A stretch of DNA of 64,000 bases from Bathynomus jamesi. Its lineage: Eukaryota > Arthropoda > Malacostraca > Isopoda > Cirolanidae. Position numbers and translations under genes: made by a program. The number at the start of each line of letters is the position of its first letter. The stretch's first letter is position 1. The stretch lies in contig JAJOZX010002577.1 in NCBI GenBank assembly GCA_023014485.1, forward strand, positions 134,501 through 198,500, written 5' to 3'. The notes beneath the pieces are model-generated. The model was given only the letters and a program-made list of their open reading frames with translations. It had not been told where the DNA came from and made no database searches. This document shows positions 19,701 to 30,650 of the stretch, in pieces.

Positions 19701-20354
19701 ATGTTACTCCTGACTATAAATATAGAATTTAATATGAAGCCTTTGAGGTGGCGAAGAGTATTCGATTACAGTTAAATTTCATATTTGTACATGTAAGTAC
19801 GTAAATCGCTTTCGGGGACCTATCTCTGGAGTAACGAAATGTCTCAATATTCCATTCGAATTGTATATCGGTGTCGCGAATGGGATGTTGACCTAGGAAT
19901 ACTCGTTCATGAGATGAACTGAAGTTGTAGCCAGTTTTGTGTGTGCAATAAGAAAAAAAATAGTCCATCTACAGCACTTCTCGATATTTTTACTCCTCTT
20001 TGCACGATTCAGCGATGTAAAATTGTAAACTTTTTGACTACATATTATCGACGGTTTTGAGCTTCGGTCGGCAAACCTTGTAAAGAACTGACTGACCTGT
20101 AAGAACAGTTTTTTGTTCACTCGCCGACCCGTAAATTTTGGATGTCACAAACCACCACCGAAGATCCTCTTTTATATATTTTTTTTTATTTTCAGGGGAA
20201 GTATTACGCTCACAAAAGCGTAATCGAACTCGTGGATCCTCTCAAATACATTCCAAAATGGCTGAAGAACGGTAGATATTGGATGAAGGCTGAAGGCTTC
20301 TCAAACGGAACCAGGGTTGGCTGTTACAAATTTCAGTTCACCGTTCGGTCATAG
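16765..20354 (+). CDS. Ganglioside GM2 activator-like protein (three 3' exons)
   Basis: Exons are 16765-16866, 19219-19392 and 20196-20354, each phase 0, with GCAG/GTAAGT, TTTTTAG/GTACTT and TTTTCAG borders and a TAG stop. The 145 residues align throughout with GM2 activator proteins: EPSPINLHENVTLSV, WLWITIPCINSIGSCSYEDIC, FLPCNCPIKKGKYY and GTRVGCYKF. Seven of the eight family cysteines are present; the first (in the W-x-NC motif) must lie on a 5' exon with the signal peptide, which I could not find upstream. Three N-glycosylation sites are visible (NVT, NST, NGT). The family is a lysosomal, secreted MD-2-related lipid-binding cup that lifts glycolipids from membranes to hydrolases such as hexosaminidase A. 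The arthropod role is unknown. Intron 1 holds a hAT MITE and a foldback element. Confidence 0.9.
17061..17440. mobile_element. hAT-type MITE, 380 bp, in GM2A-like intron
   Basis: The termini are CAGTGGCAGA and the inverse CAGAGGCGGATTAGGAC. The flanking 8-mers ATTTGAAC and GTTTGAAC match at 7 of 8. Inside are GGGGCCCCCC-type runs near both ends. It has no coding capacity. Confidence 0.75.
17660..18000. other. GC-rich intronic segment, origin unclear
   Basis: This stretch is clearly more GC-rich than its surroundings (for example GCGGGAGCTCGCTATCGCTC and CCCCCGCGGGTCCGGGCGTC). It lies within intron 1 of the GM2A-like gene. I see no coding frame, tRNA boxes or terminal repeats. It could be a SINE or hAT fragment. 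Confidence 0.3.
18518..19039. repeat. 522-bp foldback element
   Basis: Outer arms of about 90 bp run from GCTAATGAATTTAAAACG to TTTTCAATTCATTAGC. They include AATTTGATGTGTACTGTTTG and AATGACCTTCATTTCCTTGG with their inverse. A second palindrome in the middle centres on TTTTCGTTAGTTTTAACGAAAA and carries GGTTAGGTTAA motifs. That centre is related to 38360-38440 and 38940-39137. Confidence 0.75.
19036..19154. repeat. 119-bp block, exact copy of 16212-16330
   Basis: Identical to the block inside the 14678-16550 hAT element. It ends 65 bases before the second exon of the GM2A-like gene, at the edge of the foldback element. Confidence 0.85.
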
Positions 20355-21953
20355 TTCAAATGTTGGACTTATCCAACCATTTAAACCTAAGACAATCATT
20401 CGTTGGAGCCTTTACAGGTTCATAATAATTTTGACGATTTTTTTAATTTGCCAGTAAAACCGGATTTAAACATAAGAGCTGCGAGCATTGTTTGATCCGT
20501 TTTCACAAGTTTTTAGCTTTACCACGACTCTCTCATTCTGGTAGAGGAATCGTCTTTTTGTCAGTAATCTCGTCTAACGAAGAATCATTACTCCCATTTA
20601 TGCTTGAGAAGAATTTATAACGTTCTTCCGATTTGCAATCTTTCTAGATTGCTTTATTTCATAAAAACGAAATTCAGTGTCTTATTAGTTTAAGTACTTT
20701 TTCACCCCTTTACGTCGTCATACTTTAAGTAGAATTTAACCTTGTAAGTGGTCTCCTTCCTGTTACACAATTTTCTGAAGTATGATTCTGGTCGATCCCA
20801 AGATTAGTTTTCAGAAAAACCCATACAAAAAAAAGTGATTATTTGTAAAGAAGTGCTTGATCAAAGCCCACTAATATATAGTCAGTCTACATGCGCATTA
20901 TAACATAAATAATTTCATGCAAACTATCCTCAACAAAATTTTAAACCAGTGAGAACATAACATTTACTTAAACTCAGGAGTCTCGTAAGATTTTAAATAA
21001 ACTTCACAAGTTATAACTGGCTTCGGACGTAAAGCTCAAAATTTTCGTGGTTGTGTTCTCTTGTAAATTAGACTGATTAGCCTCGTTTTTTTCCCTTCAC
21101 CCAACTAAAGGTGATTGTTGTGGTTGCGTATGTTTAATTATAAATTAATATTTATCCATGTTATACAGCGAGATAATTTAAGTTAATTCCTTTGGAGAGT
21201 CAGTGAAGAGAACTTATCATTCCATTTCTTAGTGATTATCATTTCATTTGTTTCTGCTTATTCTAAAAGTTAATACGTTTAAAGTTATCGTTAACATATT
21301 TGTCCTTAACCGATATTCTTGTTATACATTGGGATAATTATATTAATGCAATATAATTACTACTTTTATCCTTGGTAACTTCGAACAAATTTATCGGCAT
21401 AATTGGTTTTAAAAAAAAAAAACTTGTCTTGAAACTACATGTTTATTACCTCTCGGTAAGAAATTTGGAGTTTCAGAAAGACCCGACTTTTTTAACCAAA
21501 TGCTTTTTTAGCAACCAAAGGATTTACTCGTTCCAGCGTTATTTTGAATGTATTTATGCCGCAACTTAAGTCGTTTAGCTACAAGTTATTGTAATTAGGA
21601 ATAAGATAAAAATGTATATGTTTTTATATTCATTTATTATGAAATATATTTTATATATTTAATTAATTTCTTATTTTAGTGCTCCATTTTTCAATTTGCA
21701 ACCCGCGGGTGAAGATGATTCCTCTTTGTATGAAGGCGAGTTGAATAGAGGAAACAGCGGCTGCATTCCGATTGTTGCGGCGATTCAAAAGAAGAGAATA
21801 TGACGAGTACGACTAAAAGACAAATGTTGTCAAATGTAATATTTTGAAGTATAAAATAAGTAAAGGTAACGTCCAGGAAAGCTCATTTTCCGAAACTGAG
21901 TAAGTGGCCAACTCAACTCCAGATGATGCCGGAAGCGAACCAGCGCCACACGG
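20355..21953. other. 3' region of GM2A-like gene, then intergenic
   Basis: An AATAAA lies near 20996 and could serve polyadenylation. Otherwise the stretch is AT-rich with no exon, repeat arm or RNA gene that I can support. Confidence 0.4.
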
Positions 21954-21955
21954 TA

Positions 21956-24900
21956 GGCCGGGTCGAATTTCTGGGGGCAGATCGGGCACTACGTGGGGCT
22001 TATGAATTGGGGTCCTGACCAACATACTCCAAAAGAAAGTTTATCCCCCCCCCCCCCCCCCCCCCCGTACCATACTCCCTCCTATTTTTGGCTCCGCCCC
22101 AAAAATGAAAATAGTGACCATTTAGAGCATCATCTCATAGAGATGACCCCCTCCCCTTAAAATTGCATAATATAACTCGTGTGCAATTTTCAGGCAATTA
22201 CCTCAAAATTTGGATTTCTCAAAATTTTCACCACGCATATTTTCTCAATATTTGCTATATCAGAAAATTGATTACACACATCGTTTATGTGTAATCAGTT
22301 TACTAAGTTGTGTTGAATTTCAAATTCAATACCAATAAATTTCATGTTCTAATTATCATATTTTTACAGGAATTATAAGAATTTATGCTCTTTAGATTTA
22401 CTTATGATGCATGCATGATTCTATAAAAGTTGGATTTTTTATTTTTTAAAAAGGTTGAAAAAATGTCAACCAGAAACAAATCTTCGAATACAGCTTTTGG
22501 TTTTACCACTGAATTCCGCCGATCAATGATTCCTACAAAGGCAGACGTTGTCAGACACTATTTCTTCATTCAAAAGAGAAAAAAAAAAAATCAAGTCAAG
22601 GAGATCAGCAACTGCGAACGATTGCTACAGTATAGTTACCAAAGATCTTCAAGATATTTGGTCCATGTCCTCTTTCCCTGTCATTCAAGAAAGATCTATT
22701 TCTTCTTCAGTGGAAAGATTAATCAGATCAGCTCTTTCCTTGAACAAGGTTCCTCTACGTCAAAGGAATGAAAAGTTTGCTAAAAACTTGCTTCATATGA
22801 TGAAATGTTTGACATTTGTACTTGCAAATGTTATGATAAAGGAATAGAAAAGCCGTTTTGTCGATGCGAGGTAAAAATCCCAATGGTAGAGTGGGTCATT
22901 TGTAGGCCAAAAGCAAAGAATAAATCAATTACGGCCATTTGATCGTGAAGCTGCCGCTGTCCAGAGACGATCCCTCTCAAGAGCAAGAGAAGAACAAGAG
23001 AGGCAACAAAGGTCACAAGTGGAAATGGCAGAGGCTATGGAAGTTGTACCATCTTCTTCAGTAGATGACTTTAGCGAAGATATAGAAGACAGTGACAATG
23101 AGCTAGAAAATCGTGCCCGATGTGGAATTGATTGAAAATGATCAAAATAGGTATTCATACAATGAATTACCATTGGTGGCAGACCGTTACCGTGTGATTT
23201 CGAGAGCTACAGCAGCTATTGTTAATGCTGCATTGAAAGATATGGGAATAATCGATCAATCTAACATGCTTGATAGGAAGAAAATAGAGAGAATTCGTGT
23301 AGGCAAGAAAAATTGTTAGATCTAGATGTGAATATTGAATGTATAGGGTTTGATGGAAGAAAGGATGATACGTTAACCAAGCATGGAAAAGAGAGAGAAC
23401 ATTATGTGCTGATCAAAGACCCTGGAGGTATCTTGTAGACCATCTGCCCTGACGCAGGAAATGCTCGGTGTATAGCTGATGAAATTATAACGTTCTTAAT
23501 TGATTCAGCGAGCATCGACACTCTCAATGCTCTGCTATGCGACGGTACTGCTGTCAATACTGGTAGAATTGCTGGTACCATAAAATTGATTGAAATTTTT
23601 TTGCATAGATCAGTTCAATGGCTCGTGTCTCTTTTACACATGAATGAACTCCCCTTCACACACATATTTGAAACCATAGACGGAAAAACATCAGGGCCAA
23701 ATACCTTTAAAGGTTCAATTGGAGCCAAATTGAAATGTGATTTAACCATTTTAGACTTAATGGCATTTTCACCAGTTCAGGGCAACGTCCAAGATATACC
23801 ACCGAATGTCGTGAAAGAATTGAGCAGTGATCAAAAGTATCTCTATGATATGTGCCTAGCAGTGCAATCTGGATGGGTATCTGAAAGTCTAGTCCGCAGT
23901 TCTCCAGGTGCCATTCATCATGCTCGCTGGATTACCCGAGCAAACCGGATTCTTCGTTTATATGTATCAACTTTGCATCCCGAACAAAATCTGAAAGAAC
24001 TGGTAATCATCGTCATGAAATCATATGCTCCTGGATGGTTTCATATCAAATCCCATCCTAAAGCTACTGACGGAGCACAAAATTTTTTTCATTTGATTGT
24101 CTTGATGCGAGGATTGGAAGAAAAACATAGCATTATTATGGAACCGGTGTTCCGTAATAATGCCTATTTTGCCAATCCCGAAGCTATCCTACTGTCAATG
24201 CTTACTGATAGCAGACATGTCAGAGAAGATGCTCTTCAGAAGATACTTCTCAGTCGGACACGTTTCAGCGGCACGAAATTTTGAGCTTCTTAAATCTCTA
24301 AATTTCGATTCCAAAGACTACTATGAGATGATTGACTGGAGAAAGGAAGCTATCAATCCTCCACCTTTGATAAGGAATTTCAGCAATGAAGAGCTACTGC
24401 ATACAAGAATAGAACCCTTGAAAATTGCTGCCTTTTCATGCCACAGTCAAAGCGTGGAAAGTGCAGTGAACTTAGTGACAAAAGCATCAGAACAAAGGAT
24501 TGGCTATGGCAATCTGCACAAATTCATCCTCAATGAACTGGAATCAAGAAAAAGAGTGCTACAGTTTGAATGGAAGAGCCAATGGGGCCAAGGCACATCC
24601 ACAAGTAATTAGTGAATTGTGAAGGTAATTTTTAAATTAAGTTTTGTTTTTACTTCAAAGCTGTTTTGTGTAATAAATGGTACAATAGACTAATTGTCTT
24701 CTTTTCAGACAAATATACTAGGCCTATATGAGGTTTATGAATTGGTCTCCTAGGCAATCAGTACTCCAAACTAAAGTTTGTGCCACCCTTTTCTAGATAC
24801 TGATAACACTTTTTGGGGATGCAGCAATTTTTCAAGGATTTGAAATTTCTTGGATAATTGCCTGAAAATTGCATGAGGTATATTATGCAATTTTAAGGGG

Positions 24901-25096
24901 GGTCATCTCCATAAAAAAAATTGCTCTAAATGATCTCCATTTTGATTTATACTATTTTTAATTTGGGGGCGGAGCCAAAAATAAGAGGGAGTATAAATTT
25001 TCTTTTGGAGTATGTTGGTTAGGATATCATTTCATAAACTCCACAAAGTGCCCATCTAAAAAAAAAAAATCATTTTGACTAGATTTCGACCCGGCC
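21956..25096 (+). mobile_element. DNA transposon, unclassified family, left copy
   Basis: Both ends start GGCCGGGTCGAA and are flanked by TA. Long, complex inverted ends (about 250-380 bp) share CCAACATACTCCAAAAGAAA, GGCTCCGCCCC and AATTGCATAATAT. Between them lie four broken frames of one protein (22463-24612). A run of 22 C at 22045-22066 sits in the left end. Confidence 0.75.
22463..24612 (+). pseudogene. Transposon-encoded protein, unnamed family, broken (left copy)
   Basis: The reading frame is carried in pieces: 22463-22580 (MSTRNKSSNTAFGF..), 22548-22847 (TKDLQDIWSMSSFPV), 23113-23319 (ELPLVADRYRVISRATAAIV), 23586-24284 and 24160-24612. The longest piece includes RSVQWLVSLLHMNELPF, ARWITRANRILRLYVST, YAPGWFHIKSHPKATDG and FRNNAYFANPEAILLSM. 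A CDGTAVNTG motif lies just upstream of it (about 23538-23564). From memory this resembles a multi-copy protein family in arthropod genomes that is usually left unnamed. Its position between terminal inverted repeats argues for a transposase or accessory protein. Four or more frameshifts and stops break it. I cannot assign catalytic residues. Confidence 0.6.
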
Positions 25097-26496
25097 TAGG
25101 CCGCCGCCCGTACAGCTGATCTAACCAGGGAGTGTAAAATTAATTGTTCGTTTTATTAGATCAGTTTCATTCAGATATGATACAAAATAAAATTTAATTT
25201 GGGTACAACAGTTGTGTCAAGAATTTTCAATTACAAATGTCTTGCTAATTAAACGAACTATCAGAATAAGATAAAAATAAAAATAGTAATATGGCTTCAC
25301 TAGTACTAAGGGCACCTATGAAAACCATTATAACTACAAATTTGAAGTATAATGTATACGGATAAAGACTCGAAACAGAATTTGAATAAAATAACCATGA
25401 TATATTTACAAAAAATTCGTTTTCAGAGACATACACATCATTCAAATAGGGCACTTACAAGAAATTGAGGGTGTGTAAGGAAATAGATTTGGTGAATTTT
25501 AGCATGAAATCTGGTGTGTGGCAAAACTGATTTGGGACAATGCAAAGTAAACAAAATTTCCTTCATTCTGCCGTGGGATTGTGTGTTGTCACTCAGTTGG
25601 GAATGCTGTTTGGGCAGTCTAGGATGGAGTGAAAAAAAATCAAAAGTGCCAGGATCAAAATTGAGGGGGTCTAGATAGTTGTCTTTTGTCCAGGATTAAA
25701 CTTTAAAACCGATTTTGGGTGGTTGCATACAAAACTGACTGCTACCGGCCAATTTATACAAATCGTATGTGCGTGCGACCAAAATTTGAACCCAGTGACC
25801 TATTTCGGATTCTGGACATTATAGAAAGACAATGTAAAAACCGTTTGATGTATTTTTTACCTCTGACGTAGATTAAAACATTTGCAGAGGGCTGCAGGCT
25901 CAATAATGCATCAAAAAACCCATATTTATATTTTTGGCCAAAAATTGCAATTTTCATTATTACACATTCATAACACACATTCAACCTATTACTCATTAAA
26001 CAAAGTAATAAAAAATAATCACCTAAACAGCTTCAGAATTTATCATCCTCTTTTCTTATGGCTTTACGATATTTTTCACACACTCCCCTCCGCTTGTTCC
26101 TGCAAAGTTCATAGTGCAAATTTACTCAATTTTAAAGACAGTTGTTTAAGCAACCTCAATAGGTTTTCACTAATAATATTTAAATTTCTGCACTTGTTTG
26201 AAACGTATGCCTTTTTGTGAAATACTTGATTTGAATCAGATACTAATGTACAAGATAATTGGACTGTTACCTGGCAATTACGTTCATCTTATCAGTAGTA
26301 ATAGTAATTCCATAATCCTCTAAAACTGCTGATGCAACTGCTTCTACAGCTGTCACTTACTTGATACCTGGTAATACCTGGTAAAGGACATTTATTGTAT
26401 AGTGTGTCCATAAATGATTACTCTGATTAAAGCATGCTATAACTTAAATAAACACTCGTATTCAAACACAGTTTTAATCATAAGTAGATAAACGTA

Positions 26497-27070
26497 CAGG
26501 GTGTCCGAGAATTATCTGTACAACTTTTGGCTGTTATTAAAAGTCAACCATGAAGTGTAGAAATTCCAGTGTTGTCCCATTTTACAGAGAATCTCATTAA
26601 GTTTTTTCTGATACCAAGTTTTGACAAGTTTTTTAGAAATTCCAGTGTGTCCGAAAATTATCTGTACAATTTCATCTTTTAATAAAATTCTTGATAACAC
26701 ACGTAAAATTCTTAAACAAGATTATTTAGAATCTGTATTTTCAAAAGTTTCTTTTATTAAATTAACGTTGTTACAAACATTCGATATGTGCACCATCAGT
26801 GATTCGCAAAACATCCAATCGATAATCCAAATGTTGCCATGTACGCTGCAGCATATCCGCATCAATTCGCTCAATAGCAGCTGTGATTCTTGCTTTTAAA
26901 TCATCAATGTCTGTCACCCGCGTATTGTAAAGAAAAAACTTGTCAAAACGTGGTATCAGAAAAAACTTAATGAGTTTCTCTGTAAAATGGGACAACACTG
27001 GAATTTCTACACTTCATGGTTGACTTTTAATAACAGCCAAAAATTGTACAGATAATTCTCGGACACCCGG
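26497..27070. mobile_element. Nested mariner-type foldback, left arm only
   Basis: Flanked by TA (26495-26496, 27071-27072). The ends are CAGGGTGTCCGAGAATTATC and its inverse, with about 140-bp foldback arms. Between the arms, 26998-26771 (minus) encodes the C-terminal end of a mariner transposase (TRVTDIDDLKARI ... RLDVLRITDGAHIE). It is absent at the mirror position, where 11 bp lie between the same TA pair. Confidence 0.8.
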
Positions 27071-27648
27071 TACATAGTTAATGAACTTAATAAGCTTCCA
27101 CATGTGCACCCCGAGTGGTACGTAAAATGTCTAAACGGTATTTCACACTCACGCCACACATTTTCCAACATTTGTGGGTTAACTGTTGCAATTGCATCCG
27201 TAATGCGTTCTCGCAATGTCCTGATATCTGGAACAACTGTTGCATAAACCAAATCTTTAACATGACCCCAGAGAAAGAAATCCAGCGGGGTAATGTCTGG
27301 TGATCTTGGGGGCCATGGGATTGGCCCGTCCCTGCCAATCCATCGATTTGGAAATGTTGCGTCGAGAGTTTCACGAACAACATGCTCCCAATGAGGGGGT
27401 GCCCCATCTTGTTGGAAGATGACAGTTGGCTGCCTGTTCTGCAGCTGGGGGATGGCGTAATTGGTGAGCATATCCAGGTACACAGTTGCGGAAACGGTTT
27501 CCAAGAATTTTTTCATCCACGACTTAATTAACTTCACATCAGGTGGATTCTTTCCATACTTTGTTCTGAACCTTCGCTGAACACTGACAGGAGATTTTGT
27601 TTCTGCAAGCCACACAACACATTGTACCTTCTCTGTCACAGACGCCAT
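27007..27648 (-). pseudogene. Truncated mariner-type transposase (left)
   Basis: It starts MASVTEKVQCVVWLAETKSP, the N-terminal helix-turn-helix of mariner-like transposases (DUF4817-type). After FLET (about residue 50) it jumps to VYLDMLTNYAIPQLQ, so the middle of the protein, including the first catalytic aspartate, is deleted. The QQDGAPPHW motif and SPDITPLDFFLWG, with the later aspartates, are kept. Near the end a one-base insertion relative to the right copy shifts the frame, which then reads through the nested element. Confidence 0.82.
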
Positions 27649-28087
27649 CTTAACTGAACAGGTACTACAGCGCTTCTAGCGGCGAATGCGGTAGACGAAA
27701 CACACCAGCACAAAAACTCTATGCGTGTACGAGATCACCTGTAAAAAGAAAACGGATGTAAGCTTCGTCATTAAAACATATGAGCATACTGTTTTCAGGG
27801 GTAAACATTTATGGACACCCTGTATATCAAGTTAATATTCTAACGATGTTCATTGGACAGCAGTGTCCAAGATTTGGACACGTTACATGGATTATAAATA
27901 ATTTTTTCAAAGGTATTGTCAACAGAACAAGTGTGTTCAAAGCATACTCAATAATTTATTGAGTATGCATTGAACACACTTGTTCTGTTGACAATACCTT
28001 TGAAAAAATTATTTATAATCCATGTAACGTGTCCAAATCTTGGACATTGCTGTCCAATGAACATCGTTAGAATATTAACTTGATATA

Positions 28088-28852
28088 CAGGGTGTCCATA
28101 AATGTTTACCCTGGTGTGTTTCGTCTACCGCATTCGCCGCTAGAAGCGCTGTAGTAGCTGTTCAGTTAAGATGGCGTCTGTGACAGAGAAGGCACAATGT
28201 GTTGTGTGGCTTGCAGAAACAAAATCTCCTGTCAGTGTTCAGCGAAGGTTCAGAACAAAGTATGGAAAGAATCCACCTGATGTGAAGTTAATTAAGTCGT
28301 GGATGAAAAAATTCTTGGAAACCGTTTCCGCAACTGTGTACCTGGATATGCTCACCAATTACGCCATCCCCCAGCTGCAGAACAGGCAGCCAACTGTCAT
28401 CTTCCAACAAGATGGGGCACTCCCTCATTGGGCGCATGTTGTTCGTGAAACTCTCGACGCAACATTTCCAAATCGATGGATTGGCAGGGACGGGCCAATC
28501 CCATGGCCCCCAAGATCACCACACATTACCCCGCTGGATTTCTTTCTCTGGAGTCATGTTAAAGATTTGGTTTATGCAACAGTTGTTCCAGATATCAGGA
28601 CATTGCGAGAACGCATTACGGATGCAATTGCAACAGTTAACCCACAAATGTTGGAAAATGTGTGGCGTGAGTGTGAATACCGTTTAGACATTTTACGTAC
28701 CACTCGGGGTGCACATGTGGAAGCTTATTAAGTTCATTAACTATGTATCAAAACTTTGTATGTTTATCTACTTATGATTAAAACTGTGTTTGAATACGAG
28801 TGTTTATTTAAGTTATAGCATGCTTTAATCAGGGTAATCATTTATGGACACT
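28088..28852 (+). mobile_element. mariner-type deletion derivative, right palindrome copy
   Basis: The ends are CAGGGTGTCCATAAATGTTTAC and the inverse AGTGTCCATAAATGATTAC next to TA. It encodes the 186-aa shortened transposase at 28171-28731. Compared with the left copy it lacks the nested element and about 85 bp before the ATG. Confidence 0.8.
28171..28731 (+). CDS. Shortened mariner-type transposase, intact 186-aa frame
   Basis: An uninterrupted frame. Residues 1-48 form the helix-turn-helix DNA-binding start (MASVTEKAQ... SVQRRFRTKYGKNP). An internal deletion after FLET joins it to VYLDMLTNYAIPQ. It then keeps FQQDGALPHW (about 79-88) and SPHITPLDFFLW, and ends RLDILRTTRGAHVEAY, the normal family C-terminus. 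Full-length relatives are about 350 residues. The first catalytic aspartate is absent and the HITPLDFF site has H where the left copy has D, so it should not cut DNA. It still has its DNA-binding part and could occupy element ends. That it is open while other copies are broken is the oddity. Confidence 0.75.
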   Translation: MASVTEKAQCVVWLAETKSPVSVQRRFRTKYGKNPPDVKLIKSWMKKFLETVSATVYLDMLTNYAIPQLQNRQPTVIFQQDGALPHWAHVVRETLDATFPNRWIGRDGPIPWPPRSPHITPLDFFLWSHVKDLVYATVVPDIRTLRERITDAIATVNPQMLENVWRECEYRLDILRTTRGAHVEAY

Positions 28853-30650
28853 ATACAATAAATGTCCTTTACCAGGTATCAAGTAAGTGACAGCTGTAGA
28901 AGCAGTTGCATCAGCAGTTTTAGAGGATTATGGAATTACTATTACTACTGATAAGATGAACGTAATTGCCAGGTAACAGTCCAATTATCTTGTACATTAG
29001 TATCTGATTCAAATCAAGTATTTCACAAAAAGGCATACGTTTCAAACAAGTGCAGAAATTTAAATATTATTAGTGAAAACCTATTGAGGTTGCTTAAACA
29101 ACTGTCTTTAAAATTGAGTAAATTTGCACTATGAACTTTGCAGGAACAAGCGGAGGGGAGAGTGTGAAAAATATCGTAAAGCCATAAGAAAAGAGGATGA
29201 TAAATTCTGAAGCTGTTTAGGTGATTATTTTTTATTACTTTGTTTAATGAGTAATAGGTTGAAATGTGTGTTATGAATGTGCAATAATGAAAATGCAATT
29301 TTTGGCCAAAAATATAAATATGGATTTTTTGATGCATTATTGAGCCTGCAGCCCTCTGCAAATGTTTTAATCTACGTCAGAGGGTAAAAAATACATCAAA
29401 CAGTTTTTACATTGTCTTTCTATAATGTCCAGAACCCGAGATAGGTCACTTGGTTCAAATTTTGGTCGCACGCACATACGATTTGTATAAATTGGCCGGT
29501 AGCAGTCAGTTTTGTATGCAACCACCCAAAATCGGTTTTAAAGTTTAATCCTGGACAAAAGACAACTATCTAGACCCCCTCAATTTTGATCCTGGAACTT
29601 TTGATTTTTTTTCACTCCATCCTAGACTGCCCAAACAGCATTCCCAACTGAGTGACAACACTCAATCCCACGGCAGAATGAAGGAAATTTTGTTTACTTT
29701 GCATTGTCCCAAATCAGTTTTGCCACACACCAGATTTCATGCTAAAATTCACCAAATCTATTTCCTTACACACCCTCAATTTCTTGTAAGTGCCCTATTT
29801 GAATGATGTGTGTGTCTCTGAAAACGAATTTTTTGTAAATAGATCATGGTTATTTTATTCAAATTCTGTTTTGAGTCTTTATCCGTATACATTATACTTC
29901 AAATTTGTAGTTATAATGGTTTTCATAGGTGCCCTTAGTACTAGTGAAGCCATATTACTATTTTTATTTTCATCTTATTCTGATAGTTCGTTTAATTAGC
30001 AAGACATTTTTAATTGTTTGAAAATTCTTGACAAATGTTGTACCCAAATTAGATTTTTATTTTGTATCATATTTGAATGAAACTGATCTAATAAAACGAT
30101 ACAATTGATTTTACACTCCCTGGTTAGATCAACTGTACTGGCGGCGGCCTAGGCCGGGTCGAAATCTAGTCAAAATGATTTTTTTTAGATGGGCACTTTG
30201 TGGGGTTTATGAAAGGATATCCTAACCAACATACTCCAAAAGAAAGTTTATGCTCCCCTCCGTACCACTAGCATACTCCCTCTTATTTTTGCCTCCGCCC
30301 CCAAAATAAAAATAGTATCAAATCAAAATCATTTAGAGCATTTTTTATAGAGATGACCCCCCTTAAAATTGCATAATATACCTCACGTGCAATTTTCAGG
30401 CAATTATCCAAGAAATTTCAAATCCTTGAAAAATTGCCGCATCCCCAAAAAGTGTTATCAGTATCTAGAAAAGGGTGGCATAAACTTTAGTTTGGAGTAC
30501 TGATTGCCTAGGAGATCAATTCATAAACCTCATAGGCCTAGTATATTTGTCTGAAAAGAAGACAATTAGTCTATTGTACCATTTATTACGCACAACAGCT
30601 TTGAAGTAAAAACAAAATTTAATTTAAAAATTACCTTCACAATTCACTAA

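Larger units (their letters stand above)
26400..27822 (-). mobile_element. mariner-type element, left palindrome copy
   Basis: The ends are AGTGTGTCCATAAATGATTAC and the inverse of CAGGGTGTCCATAAATGTTTAC next to TA. It contains a truncated transposase (27648-27088, minus) and a second element nested at 26497-27070. Mirror copy at 28088-28852. Confidence 0.8.
25099..30149. repeat. Palindromic spacer between the two transposon copies
   Basis: The two halves are inverted copies of each other around 27955. Apart from the mariner derivatives it contains no gene I can support. Part of it (25620-25905, mirrored at 29335-29620) occurs a third time at 34803-35102. Confidence 0.85.

Noticed and set aside
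25882..26220. 112-codon ORFs mirrored at 29023-29361
   Set aside because: Mirrored only because of the palindrome. The composition is AT-driven with no motifs.
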